DNA from: Victivallales bacterium
Lineage (GTDB): Bacteria; Verrucomicrobiota; Lentisphaeria; Oligosphaerales; Oligosphaeraceae
Length of the DNA: 32,555 nucleotides
Reading direction: 5' to 3'
Assembly (NCBI GenBank): GCA_017431185.1
Contig: JAFRLP010000562.1
Coordinates: 1 to 32,555, forward strand
Part shown: positions 9,188 to 16,136 of the stretch, one piece after another
Layout: each line of letters begins with the position of its first letter
How positions within the stretch are numbered: the first letter of the stretch is position 1
Notes under the pieces: model-generated
Told to the model about the DNA's origin: nothing
The model's input: the letters and a program-made list of their open reading frames with translations, nothing else
The model's database searches: none
Program-made: the position numbers and the translations under genes

Positions 9188-9216
9188 ACTATATACCCAA
9201 CCCCCCTGTTTGCAAA
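9188..9216 (-). promoter_or_regulatory. Promoter-like site with no gene behind it
   Basis: On the minus strand there is TTTGCA (9216-9211) then TATAGT (9193-9188) with a 17-bp spacer, or TTGCAA with 16 bp. This is the same form as the rplM promoter. It points into the ~125-bp gap before the 3' end of ychF, which has no credible coding sequence in this direction. It may be chance or a small-RNA or antisense promoter. Confidence 0.3.
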
Positions 9217-9239
9217 TCCCCCATGGCCCTTAAGCAGTG

Positions 9240-10592
9240 TTAACCATGTTTCAGCACGAATTCACAGCGTTCCTGGATTTGGCGCTGGAACAGCCAGATA
9301 AGGAGGGCGAACAACAGGAAGAAGACGGGTCCCGTCCAATAGACCGCCCGCAGGGAGATGCCAGCTGCAACCAGCCCGGCCACAATGTTGGTGACGGAGG
9401 CGCCCACGGCCCGAAAGGCCAGCGACATGCCGAACATCATGCCACGGTGCGCAGGGAGCGTGACCTTGGAGATCCAGGCATGGCAGATGGGCGTGATGGT
9501 TCCGGCGCCAAAGACCATCAGGAAACGCAGCGGCAGGAGGCCAAGCACACAGGGAGTGGCCGTGGCCTCCGACACGCCCAGCCAACCCAAATCCACCCGC
9601 GGCGACATCGGCAAAATGTCCGGGAGAATCGCCATCGCAAGCATGGTGAAGGCACAGAACACCCCGCTGAATATGCCGATGAAAAAGGGATGGCGGTCAA
9701 TCAGCCGCGAGACGGTGAAGCCAGCGGTGACGGCCCCCAGGGAGCCCGCCCCCATGATCAGGCTCGTGCAAAGTTCCTTGCCGGTGAAACCCAAGCCATT
9801 GAGCTGCTCAATATAGAGAGCGGCCTGTGAACCGTCATAAAGTTGCGCCAGTCCAGCGACAGTCACCAGAATCATCACGGGCATGGCGGGACCAAGCACC
9901 CCCCAGACCGCACCGATTTTCGCCCAACTATTTCCCTTGCCCATCGACTTGACTGCCTTGAACGTCTCATGGACAAGGGCGATGACCAGAACCGTGCAGA
10001 ACGCCAGCAGGACGCTGGAGATTCGGAACGAGTTGCGGTAGCCGAAATGCGAGGCCAGCAACCCGCCAATGAACAGCCCTGACATATCCCCCGCGAACAC
10101 GGCGCTCGACATCGCACCCATCGCGAACCCCTGCTTCTCCGAAGGGGTGGTCGCTGAAATCAAAGTGAGCGAGGCAGTGACCGAACCAGTCAGCATTCCC
10201 TGGAACAGCCTCAGCCACAGGAACTGCCAGGCATTCTGCGCAAAAGACATCAGCAACAGCGCCAGGCAGCCTCCGAAAGTGGCGCGCAGAATCATCCGCT
10301 TACGGCCAAAACGGTCGGCGACCCACCCCCACAGCGGGGCGCAGATGGTGTAGGCCAACTGCGGCATCATCGCCGACAGCGCCGCGTACATACGCACACG
10401 CTCCTCCGAGGCTCCAGGCGACAGTTCCCGCACAAAATATGCGCAGAACGGCAGGGAGATGGAAAACGCGATGTTGGTCAGAAACTGGGTTGTCCACAGG
10501 ACGACCAGGTTCTGCCGCCAATGGCGGAATTCAGGGGGCAAGGGGGCACTTTCGGCAGGTGCGGAGGAGATGGATGACAAACGCAAAGACAT
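9240..10592 (-). CDS. Major facilitator superfamily transporter
   Basis: A 450-aa inner-membrane transporter with about 12 hydrophobic segments, the normal MFS size. The loop between the second and third segments carries GWVADRFGRKRM, the family signature. A second half begins after a hydrophilic central loop (HETFKAVKSMGKG). I place the start at 10592, where MSLRLSSISS leads into the first membrane segment; longer open sequence upstream lies inside bioB and is not membrane-like. The ATG comes 14 bases after the bioB stop, with AGGGA ahead of it, so the two are probably co-transcribed. The substrate cannot be read from sequence; it resembles the drug-efflux branch, and biotin-related transport is only a guess from position. 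Confidence 0.9.
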   Translation of the reverse strand: MSLRLSSISSAPAESAPLPPEFRHWRQNLVVLWTTQFLTNIAFSISLPFCAYFVRELSPGASEERVRMYAALSAMMPQLAYTICAPLWGWVADRFGRKRMILRATFGGCLALLLMSFAQNAWQFLWLRLFQGMLTGSVTASLTLISATTPSEKQGFAMGAMSSAVFAGDMSGLFIGGLLASHFGYRNSFRISSVLLAFCTVLVIALVHETFKAVKSMGKGNSWAKIGAVWGVLGPAMPVMILVTVAGLAQLYDGSQAALYIEQLNGLGFTGKELCTSLIMGAGSLGAVTAGFTVSRLIDRHPFFIGIFSGVFCAFTMLAMAILPDILPMSPRVDLGWLGVSEATATPCVLGLLPLRFLMVFGAGTITPICHAWISKVTLPAHRGMMFGMSLAFRAVGASVTNIVAGLVAAGISLRAVYWTGPVFFLLFALLIWLFQRQIQERCEFVLKHG

Positions 10593-10606
10593 TTTTTGCA
10601 CAGTCC

Positions 10607-11629
10607 CTAACGGAAATCCCGCAGATTGTCCAGCAGTTGCATATCCTCGGCGACGGTGCGGCCACGGGTGGTCAAATACCCGCCGGTGATGAAGGTGTTG
10701 GTTCCAGCCAGCATCAGCAGCCCCTGGAAATCCTTCATGACGGTCTCCCGTCCCGCCGCGAACTTCAGGTCCTTGCCGGGCAGGATCAGCCGATAGATGG
10801 CGAAGCATTTGGCGACCTCGGCGGGACGCATCAGCGGACGGGACTCCAATGCCGTCCCCTGAATGGGCAGCAGCACATTGACTGGGGTGCCCTCCACGTC
10901 CAAATCACGGATGGCCAGGGCCATGTCGATGCGGTCCTCCCAGGTCTCGCCCATGCCGAAAATGCCGCCCGTGCAGTTCTTCAGGCCAAACTCCTTCAGG
11001 TAGCGGATGGTCTGGATTTTCTCCTCAATGGAATGGGTGGTCGCCACCAGGTCGCGGTAGTGCGCGGGGTTGGTCTGCAGGTTCATGTTATACCGGCTGA
11101 CGTGATGCTCCGCCAGGGCCTTTGCGCACTCGCGGCTCAAAATCCCCACCGAGACGCAAATGCGCATCTCAGGCAGTTCGCGGTGAATGAGGTCAAACGT
11201 CGCCAGCATTTTGCGGAATTCGGGGTGCGCGGGGTCGGTGTAGCCGTAGCCGCTGGCCACATAGCCAAAGTCCCGCACGCCAGTGGCGTAGTCCTTCCTG
11301 GCCTCCTCCAGCACCGCCTCCGGCTCCAGCAGCGGAAACTCCCGGACGCCAGTGTGATGACGCCCGCTCTGGCTGCAGAAACGACAGTCCTGGCTGCACC
11401 GCCCTGACTTCACGTTCATGATGGAGCAGGGCGGCGTTTCGCCGGCGAAGCGGTTCTTCACCTTGTTGGCCAGCGACACCAAGTCCACAATGTCCTCCCC
11501 GTGGATTTCATGCGCCAGCGCCAGCGCCTCATCCCGACTCAAGACCCCGCCCGCCAGAACCTTGTAGGCATTGAGGACCAGCGGATGCAGCGGTGACGGC
11601 ACACCTGGTGGTGGAATCGAATCGCTCAT
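10607..11629 (-). CDS. bioB: Biotin synthase
   Basis: A 340-aa radical-SAM enzyme that inserts sulfur into dethiobiotin, the last step of biotin synthesis. The CxxxCxxC cluster motif is at C78, C82 and C85 in KSGRCSQDCRFCSQS. Other family blocks are YNMNLQTNPAHY, GGIFGMGETWEDRI and, near the end, FAAGRETVM and ITGGYLTT. Two starts are possible: ATG at 11629, 8 bases after the argC stop, or GTG at 11641, which overlaps the argC stop as GTGA. I use the ATG because conserved sequence begins after it. No other biotin genes are nearby, so it sits apart from bioA/D/F in this window. Confidence 0.93.
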   Translation of the reverse strand: MSDSIPPPGVPSPLHPLVLNAYKVLAGGVLSRDEALALAHEIHGEDIVDLVSLANKVKNRFAGETPPCSIMNVKSGRCSQDCRFCSQSGRHHTGVREFPLLEPEAVLEEARKDYATGVRDFGYVASGYGYTDPAHPEFRKMLATFDLIHRELPEMRICVSVGILSRECAKALAEHHVSRYNMNLQTNPAHYRDLVATTHSIEEKIQTIRYLKEFGLKNCTGGIFGMGETWEDRIDMALAIRDLDVEGTPVNVLLPIQGTALESRPLMRPAEVAKCFAIYRLILPGKDLKFAAGRETVMKDFQGLLMLAGTNTFITGGYLTTRGRTVAEDMQLLDNLRDFR

Positions 11630-11637
11630 GGCGCGTC

Positions 11638-12666
11638 TCACAGCAGGCCAGCCGTCTCGTCCAGCCCATACATCAGATTCATGTTCTGGATGGCTTGTCC
11701 AGAGGCCCCCTTCTCCACATTGTCAATGACACTGGAGATGATGAGCCGACCAGTCCGCTTGTCAAACGCGCAGCCTATCTCGCAGATGTTGGTCATCGTG
11801 ACATGCTTGGTGTCGGCGAGTTCCCCAACTCCCAGAACCCGCACGAACGGGCAGGAGTCGTATGCAGCGTGCAATGCCTCCAGCGCGGTTTCGGCAGTCA
11901 CGCCCTCCTTCGCGTGGAAGAGAACCGTGGAGTGGATGCCCCTGTTCACAGGAATCAGATGCGGGATGAAATTCATCGTGATGGACGGCACGCCCGCCGC
12001 CAACGCCAACTCCTGCTCTATCTCGGGAAGATGGCGATGCCCCGTCACCCCGTATGGACGGATGCTCTCGTTGCACTCTGGGAAGATGTACTGCACATCG
12101 ACTTTGCGCCCCGCCCCCGTGACGCCCGACAGGCAGACGGCCTCGATGCCGTCCGTCCGAACCAATCCAGCCTTGAGCAGCGCCGTGCCAGGCAGCAGGA
12201 TGCTTGTGGGATAGCAGCCAGGGTTGGCCACCAGGCGCGCCTTCGCGATGCTTTCGCGGTACAGTTCAGGAAGGCCGTAGACCGCCTCCGCCAGCAACTC
12301 TGGAGCCTTGTGCTCCATCTTGTAGTATTTCTCCCAGACGGCTCGGTCGTGGATGCGGAAATCCGCGGAGATGTCGATTATCTTCACTCCCTTGTCCAGC
12401 AACTCGGCAGCCATAGAGGAGCAGACCCCATTGGGCGTGGCGGAGAACACCACGTCCGCCTTCTCCGCAATCTGCTCCGCAACTGGCTCGATGAACGCCA
12501 CCTGGCATTCGCGGTAGCGCGGAAACACGCTGCCCAAAGACTCTCCTGCGTGCTGACGGGAGGTCGCCACCGTCAACTCCACCTCTGGATGGCGAATCAG
12601 CAGCCTCACCAACTCTTCCCCTGCATAACCCGAGGCACCGATGATTCCTGCGCGTATTTTTTTCAT
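11638..12666 (-). CDS. argC: N-acetyl-gamma-glutamyl-phosphate reductase
   Basis: A 342-aa NADPH-dependent enzyme of arginine synthesis, reducing N-acetylglutamyl phosphate to the semialdehyde. The Rossmann start IRAGIIGASGYAGEEL is intact, and the catalytic cysteine is in VANPGCYPTSILLPG, followed by the GVTGAGRK loop. The ATG at 12666 gives the family N-terminus; codons further upstream are not conserved and overlap nothing useful. It follows rpsI by 156 bp on the same strand and overlaps or abuts bioB, so argC, bioB and the MFS gene form a tight unit. rplM-rpsI-argC order is also known in other phyla. Confidence 0.95.
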   Translation of the reverse strand: MKKIRAGIIGASGYAGEELVRLLIRHPEVELTVATSRQHAGESLGSVFPRYRECQVAFIEPVAEQIAEKADVVFSATPNGVCSSMAAELLDKGVKIIDISADFRIHDRAVWEKYYKMEHKAPELLAEAVYGLPELYRESIAKARLVANPGCYPTSILLPGTALLKAGLVRTDGIEAVCLSGVTGAGRKVDVQYIFPECNESIRPYGVTGHRHLPEIEQELALAAGVPSITMNFIPHLIPVNRGIHSTVLFHAKEGVTAETALEALHAAYDSCPFVRVLGVGELADTKHVTMTNICEIGCAFDKRTGRLIISSVIDNVEKGASGQAIQNMNLMYGLDETAGLL

Positions 12667-12822
12667 GATGAATGAGTGAAGTTTTTGGCCACGCGAATGC
12701 GCGGCACGACAATTCAAACAAAACAGGGGCTTGACGGATGCACCGCACTCGCCCGAAACGCGCCGAGCAAGCCCTGAACATCCACCAAGTCCCTGTAGTC
12801 TTGCAAATCTCCAAGAAGACCG

Positions 12823-13221
12823 TCAGCGCTTGCTGAACTGGAATCTCTTGCGCGCGCCGGGACGCCCCGGCTTCTTGCGTTCCTTCTCGCGCGGGTCACG
12901 GGTCAGCATCCCTGCGCTTTTGAGCACGGGACGGTACTCTTCCTTGTACTTCTCCAAGGCGCGGGCAAGCCCATGGCGCAGCGCGCCGGCCTGCCCCTGC
13001 ACTCCGCCACCGTCAATGACGGCGTACACGTCAATCTCCGCCTTCGTGCCCGTCAGCACCAGAGGCTGGAGGGCATAGCCGCGGATGGCGTCCGTCGTGA
13101 AATACTTGTCAAATTCCAACTTGTTGACCGTGATTTTGCCGGTGCCGGGGGTCAGATGAACTCGGCAACTGGCAGTCTTGCGGCGCCCAATCGCGTGAAT
13201 CACTTCGCTGGCTTCTGTCAT
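12823..13221 (-). CDS. rpsI: 30S ribosomal protein S9
   Basis: A 132-aa protein of normal S9 length. It has the family start IHAIGRRKTASCRVHL, the GTGKITVN strand, GGGVQGQAGALRHGLARAL, and the basic tail ending in FSKR, which reaches into the ribosomal P site. GAGGA lies 7 bases before the ATG. It follows rplM by 56 bp in the usual rplM-rpsI operon. Confidence 0.98.
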   Translation of the reverse strand: MTEASEVIHAIGRRKTASCRVHLTPGTGKITVNKLEFDKYFTTDAIRGYALQPLVLTGTKAEIDVYAVIDGGGVQGQAGALRHGLARALEKYKEEYRPVLKSAGMLTRDPREKERKKPGRPGARKRFQFSKR

Positions 13222-13277
13222 GGGAAATCCTCTTGACGTCTCTTTTATGGTTGCTCTTCGTGAATGTCAAACTTGTG

Positions 13278-13715
13278 TCAGAGAAGCTCGGGCTTCCAGG
13301 GCTCGCACTTCTGGGCGGCATGCGGATGCTCGGGTCCGGCATAGACCTTGAGCTTGAGGAACTGCTGGCGTCCCAGGCGGCCTTTCGGCATCATGCCCCA
13401 CACGGCGTCGCGGATCAGGCGGGTCGGGTTGTTCTTCAGCACCACGTCCGCCGTCTTGACCTTGCGCCCGCGCATATAGCCGGTGAAGTCCTCGTAGGTC
13501 TTGTCCGTGGCCTTCTTTCCGGAGAGGCGAACCTTCTCGGCGTTGACCACCACCACAAAATCACCACAGTCCAGATGAGGAGTGAACGTGGGCTTGTCTT
13601 TGCCGCGGAGACGCATCGCAATACGTGTCGCCAGGCGACCAAGCGTCAAGTCGGTGGCGTCAACCACGTACCATTTCCGTTCAATCTCGTTGACTTTCGG
13701 AAGGAATGTGTTCAT
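13278..13715 (-). CDS. rplM: 50S ribosomal protein L13
   Basis: A 145-aa protein matching L13: MNTFLPKVNEIERKWYVVDA at the start, GRLATRIAMRLRGK, GDFVVVVNAEKVRLSGKK and GMMPKGRLGRQQFLKLKVY. ATG at 13715 fits the family; an in-frame GTG at 13727 adds four residues and is unlikely. It is the first gene of the rplM-rpsI operon, with a promoter at 13797-13825 and a leader hairpin at 13740-13769. Confidence 0.98.
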   Translation of the reverse strand: MNTFLPKVNEIERKWYVVDATDLTLGRLATRIAMRLRGKDKPTFTPHLDCGDFVVVVNAEKVRLSGKKATDKTYEDFTGYMRGRKVKTADVVLKNNPTRLIRDAVWGMMPKGRLGRQQFLKLKVYAGPEHPHAAQKCEPWKPELL

Positions 13716-13739
13716 TGTTCTAACCACTTGATTTGTTGC

Positions 13740-13769
13740 TTTCAGGAAACCGCAAGGGTCCCCCTGAAA
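13740..13769 (-). promoter_or_regulatory. Hairpin in the rplM 5' leader
   Basis: On the minus strand TTTCAGG (13769-13763) pairs with CCTGAAA (13746-13740). An inner GACC/GGTT helix (one G-U pair) closes a 5-nt loop. It sits between the predicted transcription start and the rplM ATG, ending 25 bases before it. E. coli rplM-rpsI is autoregulated by L13 and an L13 leader RNA is known in Firmicutes, so an L13-binding leader is plausible but not shown. Confidence 0.4.
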
Positions 13770-13796
13770 AGGTTGCGCTAAAAATCACGTCCATAT

Positions 13797-13825
13797 AATA
13801 TAACCCCATTTCCTCCCTTTGCAAA
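13797..13825 (-). promoter_or_regulatory. Promoter of the rplM-rpsI operon
   Basis: On the minus strand -35 is TTTGCA (13825-13820; TTGCAA one base on) and -10 is TATATT (13802-13797), with a 17-bp (16-bp) G-rich spacer. The predicted start leaves a leader of about 75 nt before the rplM ATG. Confidence 0.65.
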
Positions 13826-13954
13826 CAAATCACACTATATTTGTGGAATTATTTTTTAGCACACTATATGTAGTGTGTGTTTTCTGAAAACTCCGCTATT
13901 TGACATTGAAAAGCGCTTATGGTCGCCATAGTCCTCCTGCGTCTCGTTGAAAAG

Positions 13955-13991
13955 TTTCCACCTGTACACCCTGCAACCGTACAGGTGGAAA
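13955..13991. repeat. Perfect 13-bp inverted repeat
   Basis: TTTCCACCTGTAC (13955-13967) and GTACAGGTGGAAA (13979-13991) are exact reverse complements around an 11-nt loop. It lies about 260 bp beyond the stop of ATPase copy 1, at the start of the methyltransferase-like remnant. On the minus strand the stem is followed by CTTTTC, so it could serve as a weak terminator for that gene. Confidence 0.6.
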
Positions 13992-14098
13992 AATTTGACT
14001 TGGTCCTGTGTCTCTACAACGTGATAGGCACATACGCGAACGACAACGAGAACTTGGCAATAGCACGGCCAATCCACAATTGCCTAAGGCCAGGAGGC
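13964..14098 (+). pseudogene. Remnant resembling a SAM-dependent methyltransferase
   Basis: The plus-strand frame encodes FDLVLCLYNVIGTYANDNEN and then a helix closing in CLRPGG. This matches the post-motif-II region of class I SAM-dependent methyltransferases, where an FDxV-type strand is followed by a helix and L(R/K)PGG. No SAM-binding glycine-rich motif I lies upstream and the frame loses protein character right after GG. A second frame (NFRYVFSESDVSWIAPR, ~14138-14190) may be more of the same gene, shifted. The remnant is about 45 codons and cannot be functional. Identification is from motif resemblance only. Confidence 0.4.
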
Positions 14099-14251
14099 CC
14101 TACTGTCGGAAAAAAATCTTTTCTACGGGGAATTCTCAAACTTCCGTTATGTATTCAGCGAAAGCGATGTATCGTGGATTGCACCAAGATGAAAGAGTTC
14201 AATTCCCTCCCCTGCATTCCGCCGTCCTAAAGCGAGTGCAACCACAGACCG

Positions 14252-15853
14252 TCAAGGGGAAATGATCGTGCCTATTGTTGACAAGGGTGAAAGCGTTCCC
14301 TCCTGCCAGCCGTCGATGCGACCCTTGGAGGAGTCGAAGTTCACGCCAATCAGGCGAATTGGCAGCTTGCCCCCTTGGAACTTCTCGTAGTAGCGGCGGT
14401 CGAGAATCTGCCCGACGGCCTCGTCGGCGTTCCTGTCCAGCTTGAACTCGAAGATGAATACTGTCTTCGCCGTTCGGACGTAGGCGTCGATGCGCCCCTG
14501 GTTGGTCTTTGACTCAGCCTCAATGCTGCTCCCAAGAAGCAGGAAGGTGATGAAGAATATGGTCTGGTAGTAGTGCTCGTCCCCTCCGCGGATGTCATAG
14601 GGGATGCTGGCGAAGTAGGACTGCAGTGTCGCCATGAACTGCTCCACCTCGTCGCGCCGCATCGCGTCCGTCAGCCTGAAGACCAGGGATGACATCGCCG
14701 CGTCCTTGTATCCGCTGTAGTAGGCCAGCAGCTGGGTGTTGAAGGCCTCCTCCACCTCGTGGTCGGGAAAGCCGAGCATGAACATGCTCGACCCCATGGG
14801 CCCCGGCAGAACCTCCTTGATCGTGAGATAGCCTGTCTGCCAGAGCAGTCCTAGTGGATCGATGTTCTCCACCTCGTATGCGCCGAAGGCGAGGGAGGAG
14901 ACGGGAACAGTGAGCGCCTGCTCGAAATCGAATCTCGTCGTCTTGGCCAGCTCGAACAGCACCGTGGTCACGCCAGTGGTCCCCCAGTAGTTGTCAAACT
15001 CATATTTTCTCCCGAAGAAGCTGGAGATGGACACTGGATTGCAGACATGGGTCTCGGCCTTGGAAAAACGGTAGCCGTCATACCATGCGAAAAGCATCCG
15101 CATCAACTCATCAGCGGAGATTCCCTTGCTTTTCGCAGCCTCATTGATTCTGTCCGCAAAACACTCTCTCACCTCATCTTCGGTGAAGCCCAGCATTCCC
15201 GCATAGTCGACATCCATTGTGATGTCCGTCAGGTTGTTCAGCTCCGAGAAGAGCGACACATGGCAGAACTTGCTTACACCGGTGACGAACAGCAGGCGCT
15301 CCTGGTCGTTGCGGTCCTTCAGGACACTGTAGAAGCCCTTTAAGCACTTCAGGATGTCACCCACGTTCCTGTTGGAGATGTTGTCCAGGATAGGCTTGTC
15401 ATACTCGTCCACCAGAATGACTATCGGTTCCTTCACAGCCATAGCGTCGATAAGCTTTCCAAACGCCGTGGATGCGTCACAGTCCGACGGCAGGGAAATG
15501 GAATGCGCCTTCGCAATGGTGGCCACCTTGTCCAGCAGATAGGCGTCGACCTTTTCGACCGTGTCTTTCATGGGGCTGTAGTCCGCGAAGCGCAGATGCA
15601 GGATGGGGTATTGCTTCCAGTCGTAGGGCTTGTTGTAAATCGCCAGCCCTTGGAACAGTTCCTTTTTCCCCTCGAAGATGGACTTCAGGGTCGATAGAAG
15701 CAGCGACTTGCCGAAACGCCGCGGACGCGACAGAAAATAGGATTCGCCCGGCGACTCGATCAGTTTCCAAACATACTCTGTCTTGTCCACGTACAGATAC
15801 TCAGCCCTGCGCAGCTTTTCAAAGTCGTATATGCTTGTTGTCAGGTTCCTCAT
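14252..15853 (-). CDS. AAA-ATPase-like / PD-(D/E)XK nuclease family protein, copy 1
   Basis: A 533-aa protein of the AAA-ATPase_like (PF09820) plus PDDEXK_9 (PF08011) family, common in gut anaerobes and of unknown role. It starts with the family block NLTTSIYDFEKLRRAEYLYV. The P-loop is RPRRFGKS (43-50) and Walker B is VILVDEYDKP (145-154). The nuclease-like core near the C-terminus has GRIDAYV and IFEFKLDR, giving the D...ExK pattern, then YYEKF. GGTGG sits 4 bases before the ATG. A paralogue is at 19552-21180: the two agree closely over residues 1-88 and ~187-510 but differ strongly between ~90 and ~186 except around Walker B. No partner gene is evident. Defence or mobile-element functions have been guessed for such families but are unproven. 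Confidence 0.9.
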   Translation of the reverse strand: MRNLTTSIYDFEKLRRAEYLYVDKTEYVWKLIESPGESYFLSRPRRFGKSLLLSTLKSIFEGKKELFQGLAIYNKPYDWKQYPILHLRFADYSPMKDTVEKVDAYLLDKVATIAKAHSISLPSDCDASTAFGKLIDAMAVKEPIVILVDEYDKPILDNISNRNVGDILKCLKGFYSVLKDRNDQERLLFVTGVSKFCHVSLFSELNNLTDITMDVDYAGMLGFTEDEVRECFADRINEAAKSKGISADELMRMLFAWYDGYRFSKAETHVCNPVSISSFFGRKYEFDNYWGTTGVTTVLFELAKTTRFDFEQALTVPVSSLAFGAYEVENIDPLGLLWQTGYLTIKEVLPGPMGSSMFMLGFPDHEVEEAFNTQLLAYYSGYKDAAMSSLVFRLTDAMRRDEVEQFMATLQSYFASIPYDIRGGDEHYYQTIFFITFLLLGSSIEAESKTNQGRIDAYVRTAKTVFIFEFKLDRNADEAVGQILDRRYYEKFQGGKLPIRLIGVNFDSSKGRIDGWQEGTLSPLSTIGTIISP

Positions 15854-16136
15854 TGGACCACCGTCCTTGGTTATGGAAAGGGCTGCCGTTCCGTGGCACC
15901 GCGCAAAAATCCGCAGCGGTCTTCACATCACTGCAGTAAAATCGCCAAAGTCCAACTGCAACCACCTATAATTTAGCATAACAAGACGTTTTTTCTCCCT
16001 TCACTTCCAAAAAACATGATGATGTGCCCGAAGAAAAGGCAATTATCACCACAAAACCGTTAGAAGCCGTAACCTGATGGCTTGCAATATCTCCCCGACA
16101 CAAGTTACAAACAAACAGTGAACTGGCGGATCGGCA

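Noticed and set aside
11593..12675. A 360-codon plus-strand frame opposite argC
   Set aside because: argC is certain from its motifs; the antisense frame has no family match or start signal.
15854..16136. Possible promoter and small RNA ahead of ATPase copy 1
   Set aside because: TTGCAG with a 16-bp spacer meets only TTACTG, which is too weak, and no stable hairpin or terminator was found.
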